From NCBI GenBank assembly GCA_023105745.1, contig JALGQZ010000001.1:43362082-43426081 (forward strand): a DNA stretch of 64,000 nucleotides, written 5' to 3'. Positions 1-11,100 of this stretch are shown piece after piece (position 1 is the first letter of the stretch; each line of letters starts with the position of its first letter). Under the pieces are notes generated by a model. It was not told the origin of the DNA and did no database searches. It saw only the letters and a list, made by a program, of their open reading frames with translations. The stretch comes from Austropuccinia psidii. Its lineage: Eukaryota; Basidiomycota; Pucciniomycetes; Pucciniales; Sphaerophragmiaceae. The position numbers and the translations under genes are program-made.

Positions 1-768
1 TTGACGCTGAAACACTTGCTCTTGAGCCTTGATGATTCTTCTGAATGATTGGGTGCCTTGATGACGTGATGAGATGTTGGAATGTTGAAATGAGCATTTG
101 ATATTGCCACCATTGAATTGCTGTTGAAAAATGATGCACAATGATGTATAAAATCATTTATGGCATATTGGTTGATTGGCAAGAAGATTACGTCCAAAGG
201 TCTTGAGGTGGAAAGGCAGAGGGGAAAAGGATGGATGTGATGGCTTCAGAGCTTGGAAAGGTGTTTCTGGGCCTTTTGGGGTTTTTGGCCACTTTTGGGT
301 TCTGAGCCAAAAACTGGTCCAAAGGCCGGGAAAGTGTCTTTTGGACACTTTGCGTCAAAGTGCGCAAAAATGCGCAAAATGCGCAAAGTGCGCAAAAATG
401 CGCAAAATGCGCAAATGCGCAAAAGTGCGCAAAATGCGCAAAAAGTGCGCAAATGCGCAAAAGTGCGCAAAATGCGCAAAAATGCGCATTATGAGCCCAA
501 ATGGCCAAAAACAGCCATTTGGGCCATTTCCCCTGGTTTTGAGGGAAATGACCAGAAATACCCATTTGGGCATAAATTGCTGCTATGGGTTCTGGATTGA
601 GGTGAAGGGCCATGGAGGCCCCAAAACACAAATGGCCATAAATGGTCCATAAGATAATGACGTGGCCATATTGGCCACTGGTGATGGATATGGCCAATTG
701 GCCATAAAGGAACTATGGCTTGAATGCCATATGGGGATCCAAGGAGGTTAATTGCCATGGTTGTGACA
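1..768 (-). mobile_element. Family A LTR, truncated by the window start
   Basis: This block is closely similar to 49691-50331 and ends in the family A LTR terminus (CCATGGTTGTGACA on the plus strand, which is the LTR 5' end of a minus-strand copy). The TATA/R/U5 half would lie left of the window. It holds the U3 region, with many TGGCCA/GGCC motifs and an expanded TGCGCA minisatellite. It appears to be inserted in an older A LTR, whose own terminus is the next feature. Open frames across it are not believable genes. Confidence 0.85.
352..488. repeat. Minisatellite of TGCGCAAAA-type units in LTR U3
   Basis: About 135 bp of imperfect 8-12 bp units built on TGCGCA followed by A runs (AAAATGCGCAAAGTGCGC and similar). 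Other family A LTRs have only one to three units at the same place (7686-7715, 15841-15880, 50041-50065), so the array has expanded in this copy. The frames reading through it as KCAKMRK-like repeats follow from the repeat and are not a protein. Confidence 0.9.
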
Positions 769-933
769 AGGGGCCCGGTTGGCCCCAGATGATAAACTGA
801 CCATTAAGGCTATAAAACATGACAATGGCCAATTTGGCCAATGATTATGGATATGGCCAAATTGTAATACATTGGATATGGCATGCATATGCCATATTGA
901 GGTCCAAGAGGGTGGATTTCCATGGTTGTGACA
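769..933 (-). mobile_element. Terminal fragment of a second family A LTR
   Basis: Aligns with 7987-8148 (GGCCAATTTGGCCA, GGATATGGCCAAATT, CCATGGTTGTGACA) and ends with the same LTR terminus. It abuts the 1-768 LTR, so one A-type LTR probably inserted into another. The next base starts family D pol sequence. Confidence 0.75.
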
Positions 934-1130
934 AATATAAAGCTTGAATGGCAGCCTAAATTCTGGCATCAGTAAGACTGGAGCAGTGGTCAAGGCTTGT
1001 CTAAAAGCTCCAAAGGCTTTGACTCTGTCAATAGTCATTTCAAATACTTTTTCCTTGTCACATAATTTATAAAGAGGTCTGGCTATAGATGCCAAATCTT
1101 CAATATGTTCCCTGTAATATCCTGAAAACC
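934..1130 (-). pseudogene. Family D pol fragment: RT tail to RNase H start
   Basis: The minus strand encodes the RT-connection/RNase H start of a Ty3/Gypsy polyprotein (LYKLCDKEKVFEMT, then PEFRLPFKLYI). This matches the same stretch of the B protein ([14 protein letters not shown]... [10 protein letters not shown]). It runs into an A LTR at 933. On the other side, removing the solo B LTR and one copy of its 5-bp duplication joins this fragment in frame to the RT segment at 2540-2708 (...FLGF then SGYYREHIEDLA). It is a piece of one D element broken by insertions, with no intact reading frame left. Confidence 0.85.
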
Positions 1131-2539
1131 TGTCAGGCTGAGTCTATGATGAAGGTGTAATAAGGCTATTTACAACTTTAACTATGACTATGACATGGTA
1201 AAATTAATTTAGAAGAAGTTTTTAATGGGTAATAAATGTTTAAGATTGAATAATAAGGGCCTTAATATTTTGAAATAGTGGTGGTGAGCTCTGTTGAAAG
1301 TCCTGGGTGCAGTCTTACCAGTTGGATTACTATAATAAGAACTAAAATACTTAAGAATTTAAAGTATAACCTGATTATTTTCCAAGAGTATAGCTGTTTT
1401 TGACAGTTGTACTACGTAGGAAATCAAGAGCAGGATGGGGAAACCTTTTCTTGTGGATAAAAGGCCTCCTTCTATCCGAAAATGGGGTGGAATGGCCCTC
1501 TAGACCATCCACATAGAGGAAGTGAAGCATTTTTTACTTCATAGTACTGGCTTGTGGCTTTCATAGTGCATTTAACCTCTGTATTGGGCTCAGATGTTGC
1601 CTTGAAACCACATCTGGGAAGTTTTTACCAATACAGAGTGAAAGCCTTCATCTGGGGACCACATAGCCCTCCTCTGACGTGTATGATGCGTAGAATGAAG
1701 TACAGAACCTTTATGGGAGCCCAATAATGAATGGTGTATGAGGTATTAAAGTATAAATATGCTTCTTTGTCTATTTGAAACCTCATAATCATACTTATGG
1801 GAGAATATCCCACAGTAAGACTGCATTGGTCTAACTGTGGGACTTTGACCTTAAAGCTGCCATACCTTTGTCCATTTTGGAGATATCAAGCTCAGGGTTG
1901 GTTCATTGTGTAGCCCTGGATGTTTTCTACACAATGGTACCTCATTTTATATGGTTATCACCAGGTATGTGAAAGGTATGCCATGTACAAGATTTTCTAT
2001 ACATGTATATGTTTTGCTTATAAACTGTATGGACCTTTTTTGCCCTACAACTTTTGTTCTAGATGAGAAATGGGGAAATGGATGGAACCATAAGATAGCC
2101 CTGATTTTTCTCTTTCCAAAAAGACCCCACTTTAAGTATCTCACACTAAAACTGTAGAAGTTAGATGGGGGTGATTATTTTATTTACCCTTATTTAACCT
2201 TATTTTGGTCATAACTTCTTTAATTCTGGTGCTAGCTCAGTTTGGTTAGTACCATTGGCGAGCCCTGACTTAGCTCTTCATTTTGAATACCCATTTTATG
2301 GGGTTAAGCCTCTTTCTCTGTATTTCAGATGATAGGTGAAAGGTAAGGTTTATGCTCAGCAACACCTTTGAGCAGTATAACTTTGTTATCCTTTGTCCTA
2401 TGATTATGGGACTTGAATATTTGTAAAGAGGTGATTTTTTTCCTTCTTTTGATCCCTTTTGAGCTGATTTATCTCAGCTCCATGTTTTGGTGGTATCTTG
2501 GTTATACAATTGATTTATGGTATGAGTCACAGGCTGACA
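1131..2539 (-). mobile_element. Solo LTR, family B
   Basis: Starts TGTCAGGCTGAG and ends CACAGGCTGACA on the plus strand, like the two B LTRs at 25329 and 43558, but at 1409 bp it is slightly shorter. It is flanked by an exact 5-bp duplication AAACC (1126-1130 and 2540-2544), so it is a genuine insertion later reduced to a solo LTR. It interrupts the family D pol. Open frames inside it have no counterpart in retroelement proteins. Confidence 0.93.
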
Positions 2540-2708
2540 AAACCCCAAAAATGACTTTATTTCCTTTTTTTTCTGAGGCAAAGGTCTTATTAGCACTGCT
2601 GCAGATTTTCTTTTTTCAATTCCAAGGGATAAACATGATACTAAATGTCCCGGTGCTTTGAGTTCTTTAAACTCAAAATGACATTTCATCTAGGAAATGT
2701 TAATGTTT
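2540..2708 (-). pseudogene. Family D pol fragment: RT C-terminal region
   Basis: Minus-strand frame CHFEFKELKAPGHLVS...SLGIEKRKSAAVL...FLGF matches the RT thumb/connection of B ([16 protein letters not shown]...) and C. In phase across both flanking solo LTRs it continues the RT at 4630-5060 and the RNase H at 934-1130. Stop codons lie just upstream (TAA, TAG), so it is dead. Confidence 0.88.
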
Positions 2709-4629
2709 TGTGAGCCTTGACGTATATTTTACATACACATATAGGACACAATTACCTTAAAAATAGATTCTGAACTATGTATAACCCATAAGTCAGAAAT
2801 ATATTCAAAATTCATCATTTTTGATTTCAGAAAAGATGAATAGCTTTTTATTGAGTAAGTAAATCCATGGATTCAAAGCCAGGTTTGGATTCTACAACAA
2901 ACTTCACCTAGGGTAGCTCCATAGAGTGAATAAGCTCAAATAAACCCTTTGAGGTGGTAATATGGAAAATATTTCAATACCACATCATCAATACCACATA
3001 AAAGATCCTTGAAAATTTTTGTTTTTTCAATTTCACACCAAAATAGTGGGAATGTGAGAAATCCCATGTTACATATACAGTAAGAATAGTGTTATTTATG
3101 TTTGTGGCACTTAATATTATGCTATTCTTACATAACCCTTGTGTACACCAATAGTGGATATCTCACTTGAAGCTTGAATTTGTATTTTGACATGAAAAAT
3201 AGTCAAGGGGGACAAAAGACATCAAAGAGAGCCAGGGTACCCAACTTCTGAGGCCTCTGAGGCGTGGAAAATGCCAAAGCCTTGATTGGTGCCTGATCTT
3301 GGCCCAATTAGTAAACTAAAACCTTTTGGGAACATGGTTCCCAAGTCAAAACTCCATTTTATCATAAGATAATAGCAAATAAGCTGCTATTTTGACGTGC
3401 CAAGGAGGTAAAGAGAAACTTAGACCCCTGCAACCATGTCAATTCTTAATGACTTACCATTTAAAAACCCCAAAAGATTAATCAAAACTCTTTTTGTAGT
3501 AGTATCCATTGATTTACCTCATAGCAACCAGCCATATAGTGCTATTTGCAATTCTACATAGAAATTAGGTAAAAACTTCAAAAATTCATTAAAAATATAA
3601 TTATTAGTGAATATTTCTGAAACTTTAAAGACAAATTAAGAACTGTATAATCAATAGAAAACCAAAAACAATCATACTTTTATAAGTAAAATTCAAATAT
3701 TTACTTACAGTCCATTTTTGATGATTAAACATGAAACACAGAATCTTTGAAATTTACAGAAAATACATTCTGTGATTAAATTTCCAATAACATTTTTAAC
3801 TTTGAGAAATAAATGATTATTTTGGAATAAAAGCAGATTTACAGTTTTTCCTCCTTTTATTCTTAACCATAAATGGGTTGGTAGTCATGTAAATGCATCA
3901 ATTAAGTAATTATGATAATCTTACATGACAACAGATGATGCAATCAGTAATATAAAAAGGTTTTATTGTTTTCTCACTAATTGGTTTTGCGTTTGCTTCA
4001 TGGAACCCTCTGTGAGGTGTCTTAGACTTAAAAGAGGCCTCCTCTTGCTGTTTTTTTCCAAATCATCACATTATTCAATTATACCTTTATTACCAACAAG
4101 TAAGTCTTAGTTGAATCTTTTCTTAAGTGTTTCAAATCTTTCAGAATCAATAAGAAAGACGTAAAATTGAGAAATCAACTATAAATTGTTGTAATCTTGA
4201 TATGAATCAATTTTGATCCTTTAAATCCACAATAATCTGTCAAATCTCTCTACTTTTAGCTTTGATAGGTTCTTTGGAGTATTAGTGAGTGATTTATCTT
4301 AATTCTTAAATTTTTTCTCTACTAAAATTGTTTTCTTCAATAATTATATTAATAATTATTCTTGTAAAAGAAGAATTATATATTAAAATAATTCTCTCAT
4401 TTTAATAAAAAAGTTTTTATTATTAAATTCTTCTTGCAATTGATTCTAGTAGACAATTACTGCTTACTGTTATAATCACTAGTAGCGTATAACAAGTAAA
4501 AGAAATAATTAGTTCTTTGATTATTTAATTGTGGTTATAATAATTTTTTATTATTATATTTCATAAGAACAGTCATAGTACTGTTGATTAATAGTAATAT
4601 TATCAACAGCTTCATAGACACATCTTCCA
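2709..4629 (+). mobile_element. Solo LTR, family C
   Basis: Begins TGTGAGCCTTGACGTATATT and ends CATAGACACATCTTCCA (consensus end CATCTTACA). Its length of 1921 bp matches the paired C LTRs (1918 and 1926 bp). It is flanked by a near-perfect duplication, TGTTT at 2704-2708 and TGCTT at 4630-4634. It lies in the D reverse transcriptase. Very AT-rich, with no coding evidence. Confidence 0.9.
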
Positions 4630-5060
4630 TGCTTACAGATTAAATTTTGACCAAAAATCTGGAAAATCTGTATGTATGTTCTTCCCAAGTCTTGGAACAG
4701 GCAATAATCTCATCAATGTAAATTATTAACCATTCTTCTGAAATTGTTTCAGGCAAGATTTCATTCATCATTCTTTGGAAGTGTGAAGGTGCATTCTTGA
4801 TACCAAAACACATCCATAAATATTCATACACTCCACAATGAACAATAATCCTCAAGTATTTTCTTACCCTTGGTGTCACCACAATTTAATGAATCCTCTA
4901 AGTGCATCCATGGTGCTTATATAAACCTATTGAGATATTTGGGTAAGGTAAATTTGGATTTTTGGTATTGGGTACCTGTCTGTAACATTGTAAGTATTCA
5001 GAGCTCTGACATGTCAGGATATAATGCTGTCAATATGTCTTTTTGTTGGAAAAACCATGG
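4630..5060 (-). pseudogene. Family D pol fragment: RT palm
   Basis: Minus-strand translation gives DRYPIPKIQ at the right end, then KYLRIIVHCGVYEYLWMCFGIKNAPSHFQRMM and the catalytic YIDE (normally YIDD) segment, as in the Ty3/Gypsy RT of families B and C. The second catalytic Asp of YxDD is Glu here. The start of RT, protease and zinc knuckle are missing: gag-like sequence from 5060 upward joins directly to the middle of RT, so an internal deletion removed well over 1 kb. Confidence 0.85.
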
Positions 5061-6615
5061 TAAATCTCTAGCTTTTTCAGCATTAAACTTGCAAGATTCA
5101 AAGGCTGTTTACACCTTAAATCACCAACCATCATTGGCCCATTTGTTAATGATTTGGGTTTTCCACCAAGTCCAAATTTGGTGTCTATGTGCTTGTCTTA
5201 ATTTAATGTACCATCTGTGGGCTGGTCTGGTAAACAAGGTGTTAAATCTTGCTGTTACCAATGTTTCTGGTAATTCAAAATCTTCTTTGATCATTTCAAT
5301 ACCCCTGATGAATTCCATATGGTCATATTCTCCTTCACCACTGAAGTGAGGCCATTTCCATTGATGGGTTCAAGTTATGGAAAGAGGTGGAAAATTCTTT
5401 TTTTAGTTGTGAATTTTCTAAATCCAATATTTGTGAGTGGGGAATTCTTGTACCCTGATTTTGATTCAGAGGTGTAGAGATTTGTGGTAAGGTGTGCATT
5501 AATTGTTCAGTATCATTCATTTTACTATTTCTACACCTTTGAGAACTTCTAAGCTCATGTTGGAAGCTCTGTATTAAATGGATTCCTTTAATTTTATACA
5601 TATCATCCTTATTTGTCAATTCTTTCCATAATTCTGGCTGTCTAGTATTATCAGAAATGACTTGATTGAACTTCATTGTTAATTTTGATACTTATTGTGA
5701 GGTGTCAAAAAACATTTTCAAGGAAATTGGATATCTCTTTACTTCAGTAAATCAGTTTGAAATCTCACCAAGGACTTTCTTCTTATCTTCTTTGATAATA
5801 TTTATGCCTTGTTTTCTTCTTTTTTTAATTATGTCATTGATATTGAATTTAGAATATTTTTCTGTTAATGCTTTAATAATGGCATATTGTTCATTTCATT
5901 TATTGTCAAATGAATTGTCATCATTAGAAGCTTCAATTTTTCTTAAACCTTTTTCAAAACACATAAGTGTCTCTTCTATTTGGCTCAGACTCAAGTTTTT
6001 TTTTTAAGATTGTTACAAATTGATGAATTTTTATCAGAAATATGACTTTTCACATCATTTATAGCTATGTAAAAGTTTGTAATTCCATCCAGAATATCAG
6101 AAATCATTTCTGATATTTTAGTTGGGCTTCCTCCTTGTTCTGCAATTCCATTATTGTTCTGGCCATCTGAAATACATTTTCCATGGCGTCCTGCTGAATC
6201 TTTGGGATTCTGTAGTTCTGGCTGTAAGGCTTTGTAGCTGTTGCTTTCCCATTGCCTTTGTCCTGAGCTTGTGGATTCTTTTTCACACTGTAACTGCTGC
6301 TGCTGGCGACTGGGGTTGTTCTTGGCACTTGCTTGGGGGGTGGAGGGTTTTTTTCCCTCCATACTGCTGTTGGATGCTCCATGTTTTGATTTTCCATCAA
6401 CGGATGTCATCCATTGAGTAACTTTCAAGTGTTGGGATGGCCCAGGAATCTTCTCACAGTCAGGCGAGAATTTATACAGTTTTTCCACATATCCTCAAGG
6501 ATCTGGTACTCTTTTTGCTGCAATGCATTGTTATATGCCTTCTGGCTGTTCTTTCTGGCTTTGTAAATTTCCACTGAGGCTTCTTGTGGCGGTGTCAGAT
6601 CTTTCTGAAGGTAAA
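5060..6615 (-). pseudogene. Family D gag and gag-pol N-terminus, with overlapping gag1
   Basis: The minus strand carries degraded gag. The capsid part at 5121-5318 (EFIRGIEMIKEDFELPE, WWKTQIINKWAND) matches C and B. Upstream, 5991-6488 is the N-terminal gag-pol frame. An overlapping frame at 6104-6400 ends in NYRIPKIQQDAMENVFQMAR, the diagnostic tail of family C gag1 (GYRIPKLEPSAVDSVFNMAR). The gag-pol frame is in the -1 register relative to gag1, as in B and C. Several stops and frameshifts are present. The A copy at 6616 interrupts it, and D resumes at 16164. Confidence 0.8.
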
Positions 6616-8148
6616 TATCACAGGGGCTCTTGGACAGAAAACAAGAGTGGCCTGGGACTCAGAAATCAGGGAACTCACTTGGAAGACTCCAAAAGATTAA
6701 AGAAAATAAAAATAAAGAATTCAATTTTTCTAAGAAGAATGCAAGTACAAAAATCAGATTCAATAAGAGAAATTTGAATCCAAATGTCCAAAAAGCCAAA
6801 CAAGTAAGTCCTTAATCACTGTTTCAACCTGCCAAGATTAACAATGGAATTAGGAAGGATATGCCCATCAAATATCCATTGACAGGTGAAGAAAGAAAAG
6901 AGAAAAGGTGCTAAATGACTGACTTGATGATATCAGTATTCACTTAACAAATAATTATAAGATAAATAAAGATAAAATAAAATCAAAATATATTGATTAA
7001 CTGGGGGAAAAACACCCCAGGGTCAAAGGAGGCTGGTATCTGTGAAACATTGAGAGCTTGATTCCTTCAGGCTGACAGCTTGTCTGTATTGAATCCTTGA
7101 AGCTGTATTAACAGCTTGATGAAGCTTATACCTTGTCAAATTGGTAAATGAACTGTGTTGAATGATTTTCCAAGATGTATGATTGAAATACAGGTCTTGA
7201 TGAATCCAGACTGTAACGAAATGAATGGCTGCCAAGTTGGATTGATGGAGCATTGACACTTGACAACTTGTTTGGAACTGCCTCTTGAATACCCCTTTGG
7301 AATGAATTGACAGTATTCCCTTGGAGGAAATACTTGAAGTGAGAATAACCAATCAATTCCTAATGGAGTCATCCGTCTTTGAGAAATTACACTTGCAAAT
7401 GAGCTTTGATGGGTCCTCTGGATGACATGACACTTTGGTGACTTATTGAGTGGTGAATTACCCCTCTGGTGTTGACAACATTGTATTTCTTGTGAAAAAG
7501 GCGCAGAATGGTTTATAACACCATTTATGACAATTTGAGTTTCTGGAGGGTGAAATTGGCCAAATATCTTTGTGAGTGAAGTCAGGAGGATGAGAGTGAA
7601 AATTGGGTTTTGGGTGACTTCAGAGGTGACAAGGTGTTTCTGGGTGTATTGGCCAGATACAGCTTATACAGCTATAAAACTGTATTTGCGCAAAATGCAA
7701 AAAAATGCATCAAAGCGCACAAAATACGTAAAACTGGAAATTAAGCTTCAAAAGGCCTGATATGGTCTTTTGGACATATCTCCCATATTACATGGGAAAA
7801 TGGCATAAGAGGATTGATTACAGCCAAATGTGCAAAAATGAACAAAATGGGTAAAAGTGCACAAAACTGTATTTAACACTTAAAAAGCCAAATACAGGCT
7901 TTTGGGCTGTATTTTCCCCGTTGACTGGAAAATACCTGAAAGTTCCCAAAAGCAGAGAATGGCCTGGAAAGGCCTGATGATAGTGAAGGGGCCAGGTTTG
8001 GCCCAGCAGTAAAATGACCATAAAAGGGCAGAAAATATTAGTGGGCCAATTTGGCCAGTGATTTTGGATATGGCCAAATTCCCATAATATTGATATGGCA
8101 CTGATATGCCATATGGAGTCCAGGAGGGTAATTTCCATGGTTGTGACG
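6616..8148 (-). repeat. 3' LTR of A-2
   Basis: 1533 bp, reading ATCACAGGGGCTCTTGG at its left (U5) end and CCATGGTTGTGACG at its right (U3) end on the plus strand. Contains the conserved GATTAACTGGGGG block (transcription-start/R block, minus strand) near 6993-7015. Terminal bases have decayed by transition. Confidence 0.9.
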
Positions 8149-8165
8149 GTACCCCCCACCTTGAA
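8149..8165 (-). other. Polypurine tract of A-2
   Basis: GTACCCCCCACCTTG on the plus strand is a G-rich purine tract on the element strand, directly against the 3' LTR. The same tract is found at 40120-40137 and 50572-50590. It is the expected plus-strand DNA primer. Confidence 0.8.
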
Positions 8166-11100
8166 ATGGTGAGCTCCTGAGCACCAAAACATGGTGAAGC
8201 TTGTTGAGGAAACTGGAAAGGATTTGAGAGAGGGATTCCAGAGGAGTTATTAACAGAAAAATAATTTGATACTGATATTGAAAATTTGGCATGTGACGCA
8301 GGACTTGCTTGATCTTCTTTTGACATTGGCTTCAGAATTGATGTAAATTTAAAATCAATGACATTGGTTCATGAATTCATTTGGCATAAGTAAAAGAAAT
8401 TTAAAATGAAAGTAAAAAGAAAATTAAAGAAGGAAAATGAAATTAAGAAAAGAAGACATAAAAGAAAATGAATCTTGAGGAGGTTCCAACCTTCAACACA
8501 GAGCTTGGTAATTGACTTTGGAATTGGCCAAGGACCTGAAAGGAAAGTTTGATGCAAGATTCTGACAGAGTGGCCAAGGTGATGTTTTGACAGATTGTAC
8601 CCCCCTCAGGGAAGTGCACACCAGGAGAGGAACTTACCTTCGGTAATTACCACTCCCTCCAGTGCCATAAAAAGAAAAGAAATTTGCTGAAAGATTGACA
8701 TGGAATTGGCAATACTTGAAAGTGAAATAAAAAAATTAATGGTCAATTAGCCCAAGTGAAAATGGCCATAATTTTGGAATTGATGTTGAACCCCAGGCCA
8801 AAGATCTGGGTTCAAAAATTTGCAGAGTGCTCACAGAGGGGCCAAGGTGATTCTTACAACAAAAAGGGTAGAATACCTCTAAATTTGCATACTGGGAGTG
8901 GGACTTACTTTTGGTAATTCCTCTCCCCACCAAGCACCATAAAAAATCAAGCTCTTGAACTATTGGGTCCTGGCTTGTCAGGATATAAAGAATGGAAAGC
9001 CCTGACCAGTTCAGGAAAATTATTGAGGTTTTCAGTTGGTTCCCATGTGGATGTTTCTGAGTCTTGACTCAAACCTTTCCATTCCACCAGAAACCATCAT
9101 TTGCCTCTCTTGAGCTTTGATTCCAGTATTTAAGACACTTCCCATTCCTCTTATTCTTCAATGATGATTGAAGGAGGAGGATTTTGATTTCTGTTTGGGA
9201 TTTTTGATGTCTTGACTGGTTCTAAGAGTGAAATATGGAAGACTGGGTGGATGGACTTCCATTGAGATGGGAGCTTGAGGTGTCAGGCATAAGTTCTGAC
9301 CTTCTTCAAGATTGAAAAAGGAACCAACCATCTTTCAGACAGTTTTTTTGGTGGCTCTAGTTTATTTGATGTTCTTGGAAGAAAGCCATACCATGTCACC
9401 AGGATTGAAAACAGGTGGACTTGCTCTAATTTTATCTGCATACCTTTTAAACTGCTTTATGGGAGCTTCAAGTTCTCTCTTGACATCCTTCTGTACTCAT
9501 TGGAATTTTGTTGGTAACTTTCCAGCAGGAGTATCTTGAGTAATGTGAATTGAGTCAAAACCAGGGTCTTTTCCATAAACAGTGAAAAACGGTGATTGGT
9601 TTGTTGAAAATTAGTCAGAGTTATTGTAGGAAAATGCAGCCAGAGGGAGCCAGGTGTTCCAATCATCTTGATGATAACTGACATACACCCAAAGGTACTG
9701 TTCTAGTATCTGATTTACCCTCTCTGTCTGTCCATCAGTTTCTGGATGTTAAGCAGTTGACAGATCTCTTGAAAACTTGAGCTGCTGAAAAAGATTGGTC
9801 CAAAAAGAGAACCTCTATCACTAACAATGCTTTAAGGAAGGCCATGCTTTGAGAAAGTATTCTTGATGAACAAATGGGCCAAATCCAGCGAAGTTATTGA
9901 AAACATTGTTGGAATGAAAACTGCCATTTTTGAGAATCTATCCATTATGACAAGGGTTGAGTCAAATAAATTGGAAAGTGCCAATTGAGTGATGAAATCT
10001 ATTGAAAGACAAATCCAAGGACCATTTGGAATTGAAAGAGGTTTGAGGAGTCCAAACTTCTTGTGATGAATATTTTTGTTTCTTGAGCACTGTTGACAGG
10101 AACAGACATAATCCTTGATAAATTGAGTCATGCCAGACCAGTGACAATCCTGCTTGAAAGGTTTGAGATTCTTCTCGTGGCCAGGGTGTCCAACTAGAGG
10201 AGAGTCATGCCTCTTTTGAAGTATGCTGAGTTGAACTGTGGGGTCATTTGAAACCACCCAATATTTGAACAAGAGAAGTTGGGAAGAGGAATCAAGAGAA
10301 TAATCTTAGACAGATTTACCTTTACCCAAATCTTCAAGAACACTTCTATATTGAGAGTCTTGCCATAATTCCTTCTGAATTGAATCAATCAAATTTGAAC
10401 ATAATTCCACCTTGAATTCAAAGAATTTCGAGACTTGAATTTCATCTTGCTTGATTGTTTTATGATAATTCATTGGGTTCTTTCTGATGAAATCTTCCCC
10501 CCTCTCTGGGTAAACATTGTACCAACATGACAATGCATCTGAAAGGGTGGTAAGTGATTGAAAAATGGAATTCAGAAAGAAATTCAGCCCAGCTGGATTG
10601 ATGGCAAGTAAGAATCTTTTATGTCAATAAATATTGAACAGAAAAATGATTGGTGAGAACATCAAAGGAGGAAGAAAGAGAAATGAGAAAAGCTCTCCAG
10701 TGCTTGAGAGCCCAGACTATGCCAAGGCATTCCTTGCCATGAATCTCATAGTTGAGCTCTTCTGGAAGAAGCTCGTGACTATCAAATGCAATGGGATGTT
10801 TTCCTGAGTCAGAGACCTGACTCAGTACAGTACCCAAGGCATAATCAGAAGCATCAGTCTCCACAATGGTGGGTATAGAAGGATTAAAGTGAAACAGGAT
10901 TGGAGTAATGGTAAATGCCTCTTTGAGTTGATGAAACTGTCCAAGATCTTCCTTATTGAGGGGAAAATGGGAAGATTTCTTGAGGAAACTTCTGATTGAA
11001 CTAATTTTCTATGAGTAATTCTTGATAAAATGGCAATAAAAGTTGGCAAAACCAAGGAATTATTGAAGAGCCTTGAGTTCTCTTGGAGGTGGCCAATTGA

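Noticed and set aside
352..488. CRISPR-like or satellite array
   Set aside because: No spacers of constant length, eukaryotic context, inside an LTR.
176..697. Cys/Lys-rich and His/Phe-rich frames over the minisatellite
   Set aside because: Products of the TGCGCAAAA repeat read in several frames on both strands.
1906..2157. Short plus-strand frames in the solo B LTR
   Set aside because: LTR sequence, not conserved as a frame in the other B LTRs.
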